The position numbers and the translations under genes were made by a program. This document shows positions 18,238 through 27,547 of a DNA stretch of 64,000 bases, one piece after another (the first letter of the stretch is position 1; every line of letters starts with the position of its first letter). The stretch is from JBGTSJ01 sp041940305. Lineage in GTDB: Bacteria; Planctomycetota; Planctomycetia; Planctomycetales; Planctomycetaceae. The stretch is taken from NCBI GenBank assembly GCA_041940305.1, contig JBGTSJ010000002.1:186001-250000 (forward strand), in the 5' to 3' direction. The notes beneath the pieces were generated by a model. It saw nothing but the letters and a program-made list of their open reading frames with translations. It searched no databases and was not told the origin of the DNA.

Positions 18238-19632
18238 ATGCCCGACTACACCTTCGACGTCGTCGTCATCGGCAGCGGTCCCGGCGGCGAGGGCGCCGCC
18301 ATGCAGGCCGCCAAGAGCGGACTCAAGTCCTGCGTTATCGAACGCAGCCTGCAGATCGGCGGCGCATGCACCCACACCGCCACCATTCCCAGCAAGGCGC
18401 TGCGCTACGCCATCTTCCAGATGATGGAGCTCAACAGCAGCCCTCTCTACCGACAGCACGGCGTCTCCGTGCAGTTCACGGTCCCCGAACTCCTCCGCTC
18501 CGCACGCGGCGTCATCGACAAACAGGTCGTGATGCGGACCAACTTCTACGAACGCAACGACGTCCCGGTGCTCCACGGCACGGCCCGCTTCCAGGACCAG
18601 CAGCACGTCGAAGTCATTGAGCCCGACGGCGGCAGCTTCATCGTCCAGGGAAAGTCGTTCGTCATCGCCACCGGCGCACGTCCCTACCGCCCCGACAATA
18701 TCGACTTCGCACACCCGCGCATTTTCGACAGCGACACCATCCTCACCATCAAGGACAACCTCCGCTCGCTCACCGTCTACGGCGCCGGAGTCGTCGGCTG
18801 TGAGTACGCGTCGATGTTCCGCAACCTCGACATCAAGCTCAACCTCGTCAACACCCGCGGCCAGTTGCTCGAGTACCTCGACGACGAGATCACCGACGCA
18901 CTCAGCTATCACCTTCGCGATCGCGGCGTCCTCATCCGCCACAACGAGGAGTACGAGCGCGTCGAAGGTGTCGACGACGGCGTCGTCCTGCACCTCAAGT
19001 CGGGCAAGAAACTGAAGACCGACGCCCTCCTCTGGGCGCAGGGACGCACCGGCAACTCCGACCTGCTCAACCTCCCCGCCGTCGGCATCGAGCCCGACCG
19101 CCGCGGCAACGTCCCCGTCAACGAGCACATGCAGACCGCCGTCCCGCACATCTACGGCGTCGGCGACATCAACGGCGTCCCGGCCCTCGCCAGCGCCGCC
19201 TACATGCAGGGCCGTTACGCCGCCAGCCACATTACCGGCGAGCGCGAGATCGCCCCCATCCGCGACGTCCCCACCGGCATCTACACCAGCCCGGAGATCA
19301 GTTCCCTCGGCAAGACGGAGCGCGAACTCACGGCCGAGAAGGTCCCCTACGAAGTCGGCCATTCCCTCTTCAAGAGCCTCGCCCGTGCCCAGATCACCGG
19401 CCAGACCGTGGGCATGCTCAAGCTCCTCTTCCACCGCGAAACGCTCGAACTCCTCGGCATCCACTGCTTCGGCGCCAACGCCTCCGAAATCATCCACATC
19501 GGCCAGGCCGTCATGCGCCAACCGGCCCCCCACAACACTCTCCGCTACTTCGTCAACACCACCTTCAACTACCCCACCATGGCCGAAGCCTACCGAGTCG
19601 CCGCCCTCAACGGCCTCAACCGCGTATTCTAA
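18238..19632 (+). CDS. sthA: Soluble pyridine nucleotide transhydrogenase
   Basis: The 464-residue flavoprotein moves hydride between NADPH and NAD+ in the cytoplasm, helping to balance the two pools. It has the FAD site GSGPGGEG (12-19), the segment GGACTHTATIPSKALR (41-56), an NAD-binding GAGVVGCEYAS, and the C-terminal dimerisation domain. The single cysteine in CTHTAT, where lipoamide dehydrogenases have a CXXXXC pair, is typical of SthA and argues against a disulfide reductase. Length is close to E. coli SthA (466). No clear ribosome binding site precedes the ATG. The gene is not in an obvious operon. Confidence 0.95.
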   Translation: MPDYTFDVVVIGSGPGGEGAAMQAAKSGLKSCVIERSLQIGGACTHTATIPSKALRYAIFQMMELNSSPLYRQHGVSVQFTVPELLRSARGVIDKQVVMRTNFYERNDVPVLHGTARFQDQQHVEVIEPDGGSFIVQGKSFVIATGARPYRPDNIDFAHPRIFDSDTILTIKDNLRSLTVYGAGVVGCEYASMFRNLDIKLNLVNTRGQLLEYLDDEITDALSYHLRDRGVLIRHNEEYERVEGVDDGVVLHLKSGKKLKTDALLWAQGRTGNSDLLNLPAVGIEPDRRGNVPVNEHMQTAVPHIYGVGDINGVPALASAAYMQGRYAASHITGEREIAPIRDVPTGIYTSPEISSLGKTERELTAEKVPYEVGHSLFKSLARAQITGQTVGMLKLLFHRETLELLGIHCFGANASEIIHIGQAVMRQPAPHNTLRYFVNTTFNYPTMAEAYRVAALNGLNRVF

Positions 19633-20061
19633 TCCCCGCGCACGTCCATACCTCAGCGGGGCCCCAACGGGTTACCACAACAGAGTCGCAACCCAACAGA
19701 TTGGTACCCCAACAAAGCCGGGGGTTGTCGAAGCCTCCCCCCGGTACCCGATGCCCCGAGAACCATTTACCCCGAAAGGGCCGAAGGGGTATCCGAAACG
19801 CTTACCACCATTCGAGGTCAGGCGCCGTAGACGCATTCAGATCGCCCCAGTCCGACGCCGACAGTTTAGGCGTTGCGTGGATGACAGCTGGTCTCAATTG
19901 ATGCGATTGTCGAGCCCAGCTAGGCTGGTATTCAGTTCCGCACATTCATTTTCGTTGCGGCGCTGACCTCCGGGCTGTCGCGGGCGGCTGTGTTCTGCCA
20001 GACGGCCTTGCAGATCGCATTCGGTTTGCAGCGGCTGTCGCAATGATGGTGGAGGGAGTTG
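19633..20061. other. 429-bp intergenic region with clustered C-run/G-run motifs
   Basis: No gene is supported. The first 200 bp after sthA carry many short C- and G-runs that can pair with each other, such as CCCCAACGGG, GGTACCCC, CCGGGGG, CCCCCCGGTACCC and CCCCGAAAGGGCCGAAGGGG. This looks like degraded copies of a palindromic intergenic repeat. The final bases hold the ribosome binding site GGAGGG for the next gene. Confidence 0.45.
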
Positions 20062-20631
20062 ATGTCCGCCTCGTTCTCTCGCGCCGTCCTGTATCGTCGC
20101 TTGCTCTGGTGTACCTGTGCTGTGCTCCTCCTGATCGGTATCGCAAAGTGGTACGTCAGGTCGGCAGGTGTTGCCGGCGAGCGCGAGGCCCTGGAGTTCG
20201 TACGCATCAATGGCGCGACGAGCGAGTCACCCTCTCACAGTGAATTGACGCGGCTGCTACTGCCCGTTTCCGTCAATCCGCCTCAGCAGCCGTGGCTGGC
20301 GACACCGAGGGTTGCCGTTTCGTTTCCGCGAGATCGAATGACTGACGCAATGGTGGAAAACCTGCTCGCCATCCGGAAGCTGGAGGCGGTTTATCTTTAC
20401 CCGCCTGCGCCTGACGGAAGCAGTGTCGATCTTGCGGCCAATGTGCTGACGCCAGTGAAGTCGCTCGGGGACCTTGCACTTCCATTGTCGCGGAGTAGCG
20501 TCGAACGCCTGGAAGCGAGATTTCCGGATCTGTCGATCAGCCTTGTCGATCGACCGAACCCCGAACCCGATCAAGAACTGGAAGACGGAACAGAGACCCT
20601 GATTCCTCCCTCACCCGGTCCCGGTTCGTGA
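20062..20631 (+). CDS. Hypothetical protein with N-terminal membrane anchor, 189 aa
   Basis: The ATG at 20062 follows GGAGGG by five bases. The product has one N-terminal hydrophobic helix (LLWCTCAVLLLIGIAKWYV) and is otherwise soluble and presumably outside the cytoplasm. The C-terminal part (MVENLLAIRKLEAVYLYPP, then LGDLALPLSRSSVERLEARF) has the spacing of leucine-rich-repeat-like planctomycete proteins, but too little remains to assign a family. It ends in an acidic, proline-rich tail. It is convergent with the esterase gene. Confidence 0.72.
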   Translation: MSASFSRAVLYRRLLWCTCAVLLLIGIAKWYVRSAGVAGEREALEFVRINGATSESPSHSELTRLLLPVSVNPPQQPWLATPRVAVSFPRDRMTDAMVENLLAIRKLEAVYLYPPAPDGSSVDLAANVLTPVKSLGDLALPLSRSSVERLEARFPDLSISLVDRPNPEPDQELEDGTETLIPPSPGPGS

Positions 20632-20878
20632 TAGTGGGAGCTCGCTCGCGAGGCGTGACTTGTGCATAAGCGCAAGTCCGCGCGAACGTCGCCCCCAATG
20701 GTGTCCCTGGATCGGTGTCGGATATCCGTCGCGTGTCGCCAGACGCGCTTGTCGCGTCGGGTCCGCATTGATCGGAACTGGGCCGCTCGTCGTCAACTCA
20801 CGGTGCCCTGCAGCGTGAAGAAGCGCCAAATGCAGTAAGGTTCTCCTGCATCGCCTGCCGCTGGAACGTCCGCCCTGG

Positions 20879-21793
20879 TTACTCCGCCTGCGACTGCTGA
20901 AACACCTCCTGCAAAAAGTAAAACACCGCCTGTTTCCATTCCGTCGCATCGTGCGCGTGCTCCGTTACGTGCCAGACGTGCTCGACGTTGTGTTCCTTGA
21001 GGTAGCCGTGGAAACCCTGGCTGATCCCGAACAGGCCGTCCCTGGTGCCGCACGACAGCCAGAGCAGTTTGAGTTCCTTCGCGGCTTCCGGATCGGGAAG
21101 CAGTTCGGCCGCCGGGCGCGTGTTCGGGGCCGATGAAAAGCCGCCGACCCAGCCGAACGTATCCAGATGGGTCAGCCCGAAGTTGAGCGACTGCCCGCCC
21201 CCCATCGACAGCCCCGCCAGCGCCCGGTGCTCCCGGTCGGCCGTCACGCTGTACCGTGACTCGATCGTGGGGATCACACTGCCGAGCAGGTCCTCGTCAA
21301 ACTTTGCAAACGCCGGGGCCGCGGCGAACACGTTACCTTCCGCGCGATCGTTCGGCTGCGCGCGGCCGTTGGGCATCACGATGATCATCGGCACCGCTTT
21401 CCCGTCAGCGATGAGATTGTCGAGCAGGACGCCGGGCCGCGCGTATCGCTGCCACTCCGTCTCATCTCCGCCGATCCCGTGCAGCAGGTACAGCACCGGA
21501 TACTTCCGGTCGGCGGAGTAGCCGGGCGGCGTGTAGACCTGCATCCTGCGGGTCACGCCGACGCTCTCCGACTCATACTCGATCAGCTTCAGCTCGCCGT
21601 GCGGAACATCCTCGCGCTCGGCATCGAACCCTGCCGGCGGCGCGGGAAACGCGGGGACATCATCCTCCTTGATCTCGACCGGCTCTCGAAACCCCCGCCG
21701 CGGCCGCTCCCGCTGCTCGGCCTGAGCGGCGGCTTCCCGGGCAAGCGTCGCAGCGGCTCCGGCCAGGGCAAGGGCGATGATGAGCGACTTCAT
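20879..21793 (-). CDS. Secreted esterase, alpha/beta hydrolase fold (esterase D/feruloyl esterase type)
   Basis: The 304-residue protein has a signal peptide (MKSLIIALALAGAAATLARE) and a PF00756-type esterase domain. The expected triad is Ser196 in GLSMGGG, Asp252 in GTRDG, and His281 in EHAHDATEW; LLHGIGGDETEW is the oxyanion region. Family members hydrolyse feruloyl, acetyl or other esters on plant polysaccharides, but the substrate here is unknown. Planctomycetes encode many such enzymes for degrading algal or plant matter. It stands alone between a convergent hypothetical gene and the YiiX-like gene. Confidence 0.92.
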   Translation of the reverse strand: MKSLIIALALAGAAATLAREAAAQAEQRERPRRGFREPVEIKEDDVPAFPAPPAGFDAEREDVPHGELKLIEYESESVGVTRRMQVYTPPGYSADRKYPVLYLLHGIGGDETEWQRYARPGVLLDNLIADGKAVPMIIVMPNGRAQPNDRAEGNVFAAAPAFAKFDEDLLGSVIPTIESRYSVTADREHRALAGLSMGGGQSLNFGLTHLDTFGWVGGFSSAPNTRPAAELLPDPEAAKELKLLWLSCGTRDGLFGISQGFHGYLKEHNVEHVWHVTEHAHDATEWKQAVFYFLQEVFQQSQAE

Positions 21794-21937
21794 GTGAGTT
21801 GATCCTGACGCGCACCGAGAGGAGTCCGGATCAGTCGCGCCGCAACCGATTCTGCGGATCTGTGGATCAGCATAAGGGCGGAACGCGGGTGTTCAAAGCG
21901 AGGCGGCGAGGTTGAGCCCTTTCGCTCATGTGTGTGC

Positions 21938-22636
21938 TCAACGGCACAGGAACCACGCGCTCAGCTGCCGGCAGCAGCGCGTGCAGCAGAGGCGGGTGTC
22001 GATCCACAGCTGCTCGCACCAGTTGTCCCCGGCCACTTCAGTCGCGGGGAAGTCGAGCTCGATCGTCTCGCCGTGCGTGTAGACACCGTGCTGCACGACC
22101 CCGTCGGCGAGGCTGCTGGGGGATACCTTTGGCGGCCGCTCGGCATGGATCAGCCGGATTGCCATCAGCGCATCGGTGGCGTACTCCGCACAGTGCACAC
22201 CCTCTTCAGACCGTTCGCCGCTCAGGTGGTGCATGACCGCATACGGCGTCCCCACCCGGCTCTCCAGCGCCCCCTGCAGTTCCTCCGCCTCCTCCCCGGT
22301 CAGCGGTCGCGCCGGGTGCAGCAAGGTGATGCTGTCGGGAGACTGCGTCGCCAGATACTCCTCCAAGGGCAGCTTGCGCACGCCGACCCCGTTCATGCTG
22401 TCGTACACCACCGGCCCGCCCCGATCGACAACGACGACGGCAACGTGCGTGTAAGGTCCGCCCGCATACACTTTGATGGCGAGGCAGTCCCCTTCACTGA
22501 AGATCAGCGAGCCGGTCTGGAGATCCGGCGCGATTTCGGCAGCGGCCGAAGAGTAAGGTTCAACCTGCGCTAGGTCATTGCCGGCTGCGACAGGACCGCC
22601 TCCCAGGAGCACTGCGGTCATCCAGAGTGCATGCAT
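21938..22636 (-). CDS. YiiX-like permuted NlpC/P60 cysteine hydrolase with Cys-rich tail
   Basis: Starting at MHALWMTAVLL (22636), the 232-residue product has a signal peptide. It shows the permuted NlpC/P60 (YiiX/YebB) pattern: His64 in PYTHVAVVVV first and the nucleophile Cys149 in GVHCAEY later. Such enzymes cleave amide or thioester bonds in peptidoglycan or lipid-linked substrates. The open frame to 22690 is not needed. The last 25 residues are unusual, with six cysteines in WCEQLW, LCCTRCC and FLCR; these are not part of the known fold and could bind metal or form disulfides. Confidence 0.82.
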   Translation of the reverse strand: MHALWMTAVLLGGGPVAAGNDLAQVEPYSSAAAEIAPDLQTGSLIFSEGDCLAIKVYAGGPYTHVAVVVVDRGGPVVYDSMNGVGVRKLPLEEYLATQSPDSITLLHPARPLTGEEAEELQGALESRVGTPYAVMHHLSGERSEEGVHCAEYATDALMAIRLIHAERPPKVSPSSLADGVVQHGVYTHGETIELDFPATEVAGDNWCEQLWIDTRLCCTRCCRQLSAWFLCR

Positions 22637-22880
22637 GACGGTTTCCTGACAAAGCAAAGACCAGCGACGCCCGTCTGAGGCCTCTCGCACGACGGATTAT
22701 CGCCATTCTACGTGGAAGTTCGCCGGCGAGTGGAAAACCTTGGGGCGGATTGCGAGATTTCCGTTGGCCCAAGCGTGCCCATTCGTCGCCTCCACTACTC
22801 CGAACCAGACGGGGGGGCTACATTACGCCCGATTCATTTAACGCATCAGGACGAGCGGCACGCCGCATCAGGAGGTTTGC

Positions 22881-24197
22881 ATGACGCAAGCACTCGAGGA
22901 GCAGTTTTATCCCAATTCGCGGGCAGAGATGCTGCGGCGGTGGCCGTTTCTGCAGTTGTTCCGGGCGTTTCGGCTGTCGATCGATCCGCGGAAGATGGCG
23001 ATCGGCGCGCTTGCGGCGGTGCTGCTCGCTACGGGACAGGGGCTGCTCGACCAATCCTCGCTGGCGCCGGTGAGCGTCACCGACGAGCCGTCCGCATCGA
23101 CCGCATGGCCGTGGGAGACGCCGATTGTTGACCCGGAACTGCCGCCGGCCATCTTCCGAGGGACGCTGCAGGATCCCTTTGCGTCGGTCGTGGCATCCCT
23201 GTCGGCAGGACTGACGTTGCTCAGCCCGCTGCGGAGCGTTGTCGAGCCGGGAGCGAGACTGTTCGCCACTGGGAACTCGTGGCCGGATGTCGCGTATTCG
23301 TGGACGCAGCTGCTGTTCGCACTGGCGGTCTGGAGCCTCTGCGGCGGAGGCATTGCGCGGATTGCGGCTTTGCAGTTCGCGCAGCATCGAGGGCCTTCGC
23401 TGCGGGAGGCGATGGGCTATTCCATACGGAAATTCGGTTCGGCCTTCAGCGCGCCGCTGCTGCCGGTGGCATTCATTTTTGTGTTCTGGCTGGCGTGCCT
23501 GATCGTGGGGCTGATCGGCCGGATTCCGGGCATCGGCGAGACCGTAGCGGGCGTGTTGTGGTTCATCCCACTGCTGTGCGGGATCGCGCTGGCGGTCATC
23601 CTGCTGTTCATCGCCGCGGGCTGGCCGCTGATGATCTGTACGGTCAGCGTGGAGGGGACGGACGGGTTCGATGGGCTGAGCCGCTCGTACGACTACCTGC
23701 TGAGCCGGCCGTGGTACGCGCTCAGCCTGGTGCTGGCGATGCTGGCGTATGGTTCCATCGTGATCGTGTTCGTGCTGGGCGTGGCCACCCTCGGCGTGAA
23801 TCTGGCGGAGTGGGGAGTGAGCAGCGGGATGGACGATGCCGCTGTGCAGGGCCTGACCAGCGGGAGTCCGCCGGTGCTCGAATCGAATCCGGTCGTCCCG
23901 GAAGCGAGCGAGACCTCACTGTTCGGCCGGACCGCGGTGACATTCTGGCTGCAGCTGCTGGCGCTGCTGCTGTGGGGCTTCGTGTACAGCTTCTTCTGGT
24001 CGTCGGCGACGATTATCTACTTTCTACTGCGACAGAGCGCGGATGCGATGCCGCTGGACCGGGTGTATGTGCCGGCGGCCGATGAGCCGCGGGGTCCGCC
24101 GGTCGTCGGCATCCCGGCGGCGGAGCGCGCGGAGGCGGAGCGTCAGCAGTCGGAGGAGCCGCAGGCCCGGGAAACGGAAGCGGAAGAATCTCGGTGA
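22881..24197 (+). CDS. Polytopic membrane protein of unknown function, 438 aa
   Basis: A strong ribosome binding site (AGGAGG) lies seven bases before the ATG. I see about six or seven membrane helices, at roughly residues 38-56, 134-160, 188-212, 219-248, 272-298 and 345-380, with a periplasmic loop between the first two. The C-terminal 60 residues are acidic (ERAEAERQQSEEPQAR). No enzymatic motif is recognised. The layout resembles planctomycete proteins of unknown function annotated only as membrane proteins. It is convergent with treY. Confidence 0.85.
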   Translation: MTQALEEQFYPNSRAEMLRRWPFLQLFRAFRLSIDPRKMAIGALAAVLLATGQGLLDQSSLAPVSVTDEPSASTAWPWETPIVDPELPPAIFRGTLQDPFASVVASLSAGLTLLSPLRSVVEPGARLFATGNSWPDVAYSWTQLLFALAVWSLCGGGIARIAALQFAQHRGPSLREAMGYSIRKFGSAFSAPLLPVAFIFVFWLACLIVGLIGRIPGIGETVAGVLWFIPLLCGIALAVILLFIAAGWPLMICTVSVEGTDGFDGLSRSYDYLLSRPWYALSLVLAMLAYGSIVIVFVLGVATLGVNLAEWGVSSGMDDAAVQGLTSGSPPVLESNPVVPEASETSLFGRTAVTFWLQLLALLLWGFVYSFFWSSATIIYFLLRQSADAMPLDRVYVPAADEPRGPPVVGIPAAERAEAERQQSEEPQARETEAEESR

Positions 24198-24316
24198 AGC
24201 GGAGTGACGGCCGCCAGAGGACACAGACGACGCAAGAAAGGTCGTCTGGAGAACTGCCAGCCCAGGAGGGCCGGCTTCCAGTTGATCAGGGCGATGTCGG
24301 TGTGCAGAGAGTGAGG

Positions 24317-27300
24317 CTATGCAGGGGGTTCGGCAGTCAGCAGGGCAATCGGGAACCGGGTGAGGATATCGGCGAGTCTCAGACGGCTGTTGTGGAGGGG
24401 CACGCATTCTCCAGTGAAGATGTTCTGAAGGTGACTTGAGTCGGCGCCGTCCAGGAGGAGTTCGGTGTCCTGCCAGACATCGGGGCCGCAGGGAGCCCGG
24501 TGCTGGCCGGCTGAGTGATCATCGGGCTGGCAGAGACTGAAGAACAACCGGGGGGCCGCGATGATCGCGAGTTGTCCGTTGGTGCGGCGGGCGAAGGCGC
24601 AAACGTGGTCGGCACGGCTGCCGCTGACCTGCAACGGGAGGTAATCGCCCTCGGTGAACAGGCTGTCGTGCTCATGGCGGAATTGCAACGTGCGCCAAGT
24701 GACGAACAGCTTGCAGCGCTCGTCGCGGGGATGACGGCCGAGATGCTCGGCGAGCGATTGCAGTGATTCGGGGCCTTGCGCGCCCATCGACTCCATCTCC
24801 GCGAGCAGCCAGTCACGGCGATCGTAGTCGACCGGCCGGCGGTTGTCGGGATCGACGAGGCTGAAGTCCCACAGCTCCTGCCCCTGATAGATGTCGGGCA
24901 GGCCCGGCGCGGTCAGCTTAAGGAGGAGTTGGGAGAGCGACGTGTAGAGTCCGGCGTCGACGATCTGTTCGTGCAGTTTCCGGAAGTCGGCAAGGAATCG
25001 GTTGTCGGGGCGCGGATCGAGCGCTGCGGCGACGAAGCGGCGGACGGCGTCATCGTACTCTGGATTGGGATTCACCCAGCTGGTGTGGACCTTGGCCTCA
25101 TGCGTCGCCTTCTGCATGTAGCCCTGCACGCGTTCGATCAATTCACGATGCGTGGCCTCGTCGGGCGGGTCGAGCGGCCAGACGCCGATCAGCGTCTGGT
25201 ACAGGAGGTATTCGTCATTCCGGCTCGGAGCCAGCGCGCCGTCGACTTCGTAGTGATGGCGGCGGTTGATGCGCGCCCAGCGGCTGAGTGCGGCCCGCCA
25301 CTGGTTGGGGATCTCCGCAAGCACGTGAATGCGTGCGCGGACGTCCTCGCTGCGCTTGGTGTCGTGGGTCGTCGTGCAGAGCAGCGACAGCGGACGCTCG
25401 CGCAGGCGGCGCTCGTTGTCGCTGTGAAACGACGGGAGCGACGTAACGGGCCGCTCGACCGCCCGTCCGACCTCGTTGAGCGACGACAGCGGGAAGAACC
25501 GATAGAACGCGGTGTCCTCCACCCCCTTCGCCATCACCGCGCTGGATGCCTGCTGGAACCGGCCAACAAACAGACGGCGGAGCCGCGAACCCTCTTCGCT
25601 CAGACCCGGAGGCTGCTCGAGCAGCATGGTGTCGCGAACGAAGTCGAACAGTGCGGCATCGACCGCGGGGTTGCGCCGCTTGGCCTGCGCGGTCGCGTAG
25701 TGCACGAACTTGCGGTCGCGCTCGGAGACCGGATGCCCGGTAATGTACGTGCGATACACCGGGAAGCAGGCGAGGATTTCGCGGAGGGCGGTTCGCAGGT
25801 TGTTGAGCGTGAAGTCGCGCGACATGCGGTGGGCTTCGGACAGGCGGTTCAGCCTGGTCGCCAGCAGCTGCAGCTCGCTCGCCATCGCGACCCGCAGGAT
25901 CAGCCGCTTGGTCTCGTTGATGATCTCCAGGATCGAGTCCCGCTGATTGGTGAACCGCAGGTAGTACTTCCGGAGCAGCTCGAAGCCCTCTTCGTGGACG
26001 AACAGGCTCCCCACCAGGTTGAGGAAGTCGTAACCGGTGGTGCCGGCGACGGGCCATTCGTCGGGGAGTTCCTCGTCGTGTTCGAGGATCTTTTCGACCG
26101 AAACGAACAGCGGCAGGCGATTGCGGGGCCAGTCGTCACGGTTGTCGGCAGTGAACTCCGCGTGCCGCTCCCCGGTGATGATGCTGGACTTCGTCAGCAC
26201 GTCGGACGGATGGAGTCCGCCGAGTTCATCCCACAGCCGCGACAGGAACTCCGGTTGCACCTCCTCCCACGAGGGGGCATCGGCGGCCGTTGACGGAGCG
26301 GAATCGGGTGCGAGCGACACGGCCGAGCCCTCGCCGGCGGCGACGGTCGAAAGCGCGGGCGTCTGCGACTCTTGGCGGAGGGCCGCATACGCACCGCGGC
26401 CGAGGGCGGCGAGATAACCCCACTGCAGCCGCCACAGGTACGCGGTCGGATCGTACAGACCGTCGATGTGATCGATGCGCAGCCCGTCGAGCTGCTTGTG
26501 AGCGAGGAGGTCGAACACGAAGCGGTGCGTCGCCTCGAACACGTCCGCCTCTTCCATGCAGACGGCAGCCAGCTCGTTGATGTCGAAGAACCGCCGGTAA
26601 TTGATCTCGTCCGACGCTGCCTTCCAGTGAGACAGCCGGTACACCTGCGCGTTGACGAGACGGTCGAGCCGATCGAAGCTCTGCGGATCAGCCGGATCGC
26701 CGTTGATCGCCTGCACGTTGCGATCGATCAACATCGCGACGGAGTGGTGCTCCTGTGCGAGACGCTGGATACGGTGCTTGATGACCTCCTTTTCGCGCTG
26801 CCGCTCGGCGATCCGCTCCGGATCGGTGTTGTCCGTGGACGGCAAGTACTCCAAAGCCGTAAGGATGCTCTCCAACTCCATCACGGGCTCAGACTCCGCT
26901 CCCAGTTCGGTCTTCAGCGAGTCGAGGTCGTGCCCCAGAATCTGCGCGTAGGTGCGGGGCTCGATCGGAAACCGCGCGCTGTAATAGGTCAGGTGGAACG
27001 CCCCGTCGGCGAACTCGACCTTCAGCTGCCCCGATTCGAGCACGCGGCCGTACTGGTCACCGAGGACCGGAAGCAGGACCCGGTTCGTCAGCTCCGGCTT
27101 GACGGGCTGCCAGTCGATGTCGAAGTAGCGGGCATGGGGAGAGTTCGGGCCGTTCTCCAGGACGTCGCACCACCACCGGTTCTCGTGCGATGCGACTCCC
27201 ATGTGGTTGGGAACGATGTCGAGGATATGGCCCATGCCGTGTTCGTCGAGTGCGGCGATAAAGGCGCGGAACTCCTCCTCGGTCCCAAGCTCGTCGTTGA

Positions 27301-27547
27301 GCCGGCCGTGATCGACGACGTCGTAGCCGTGCTCCGAACCGGGCCGCGCCTTGAGATACGGAGACGCGTAAACGTGGCTGATCCCCAGCCGGGCCAGGTA
27401 GGGAACGAGACGGGTCGCGTCGGCGAAGCGGAAGCGGTCGTGCCGGAACTGCAGGCGATACGTCGCGCGCGGGACGGCGGACGACTCGGCCAGGCGGCCG
27501 CGCATCGCGTCGACGCACCGTTCGGCCCATTCGCTGGGACTGCTCAT
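24317..27547 (-). CDS. treY: Malto-oligosyltrehalose synthase
   Basis: TreY (GH13) converts the reducing-end alpha-1,4 link of malto-oligosaccharides into alpha,alpha-1,1, giving maltooligosyl trehalose. The N-terminus has the family start RATYRLQFRHDRFRF, then YASPYLKARPGSEHGYDVVDH, LDIVPNHMG, the nucleophile region GLRIDHIDGL, and the acid region SVEKILEHDEELP. At 1076 residues it is longer than most TreY; one reason is a low-complexity Ala/Ser/Pro insert after ALRQESQTP, about 30-40 residues before the WEEVQPEFL block. Its ATG overlaps the treZ stop as ATGA, with GAGGA upstream, so the two are translationally coupled. Confidence 0.96.
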   Translation of the reverse strand: MSSPSEWAERCVDAMRGRLAESSAVPRATYRLQFRHDRFRFADATRLVPYLARLGISHVYASPYLKARPGSEHGYDVVDHGRLNDELGTEEEFRAFIAALDEHGMGHILDIVPNHMGVASHENRWWCDVLENGPNSPHARYFDIDWQPVKPELTNRVLLPVLGDQYGRVLESGQLKVEFADGAFHLTYYSARFPIEPRTYAQILGHDLDSLKTELGAESEPVMELESILTALEYLPSTDNTDPERIAERQREKEVIKHRIQRLAQEHHSVAMLIDRNVQAINGDPADPQSFDRLDRLVNAQVYRLSHWKAASDEINYRRFFDINELAAVCMEEADVFEATHRFVFDLLAHKQLDGLRIDHIDGLYDPTAYLWRLQWGYLAALGRGAYAALRQESQTPALSTVAAGEGSAVSLAPDSAPSTAADAPSWEEVQPEFLSRLWDELGGLHPSDVLTKSSIITGERHAEFTADNRDDWPRNRLPLFVSVEKILEHDEELPDEWPVAGTTGYDFLNLVGSLFVHEEGFELLRKYYLRFTNQRDSILEIINETKRLILRVAMASELQLLATRLNRLSEAHRMSRDFTLNNLRTALREILACFPVYRTYITGHPVSERDRKFVHYATAQAKRRNPAVDAALFDFVRDTMLLEQPPGLSEEGSRLRRLFVGRFQQASSAVMAKGVEDTAFYRFFPLSSLNEVGRAVERPVTSLPSFHSDNERRLRERPLSLLCTTTHDTKRSEDVRARIHVLAEIPNQWRAALSRWARINRRHHYEVDGALAPSRNDEYLLYQTLIGVWPLDPPDEATHRELIERVQGYMQKATHEAKVHTSWVNPNPEYDDAVRRFVAAALDPRPDNRFLADFRKLHEQIVDAGLYTSLSQLLLKLTAPGLPDIYQGQELWDFSLVDPDNRRPVDYDRRDWLLAEMESMGAQGPESLQSLAEHLGRHPRDERCKLFVTWRTLQFRHEHDSLFTEGDYLPLQVSGSRADHVCAFARRTNGQLAIIAAPRLFFSLCQPDDHSAGQHRAPCGPDVWQDTELLLDGADSSHLQNIFTGECVPLHNSRLRLADILTRFPIALLTAEPPA

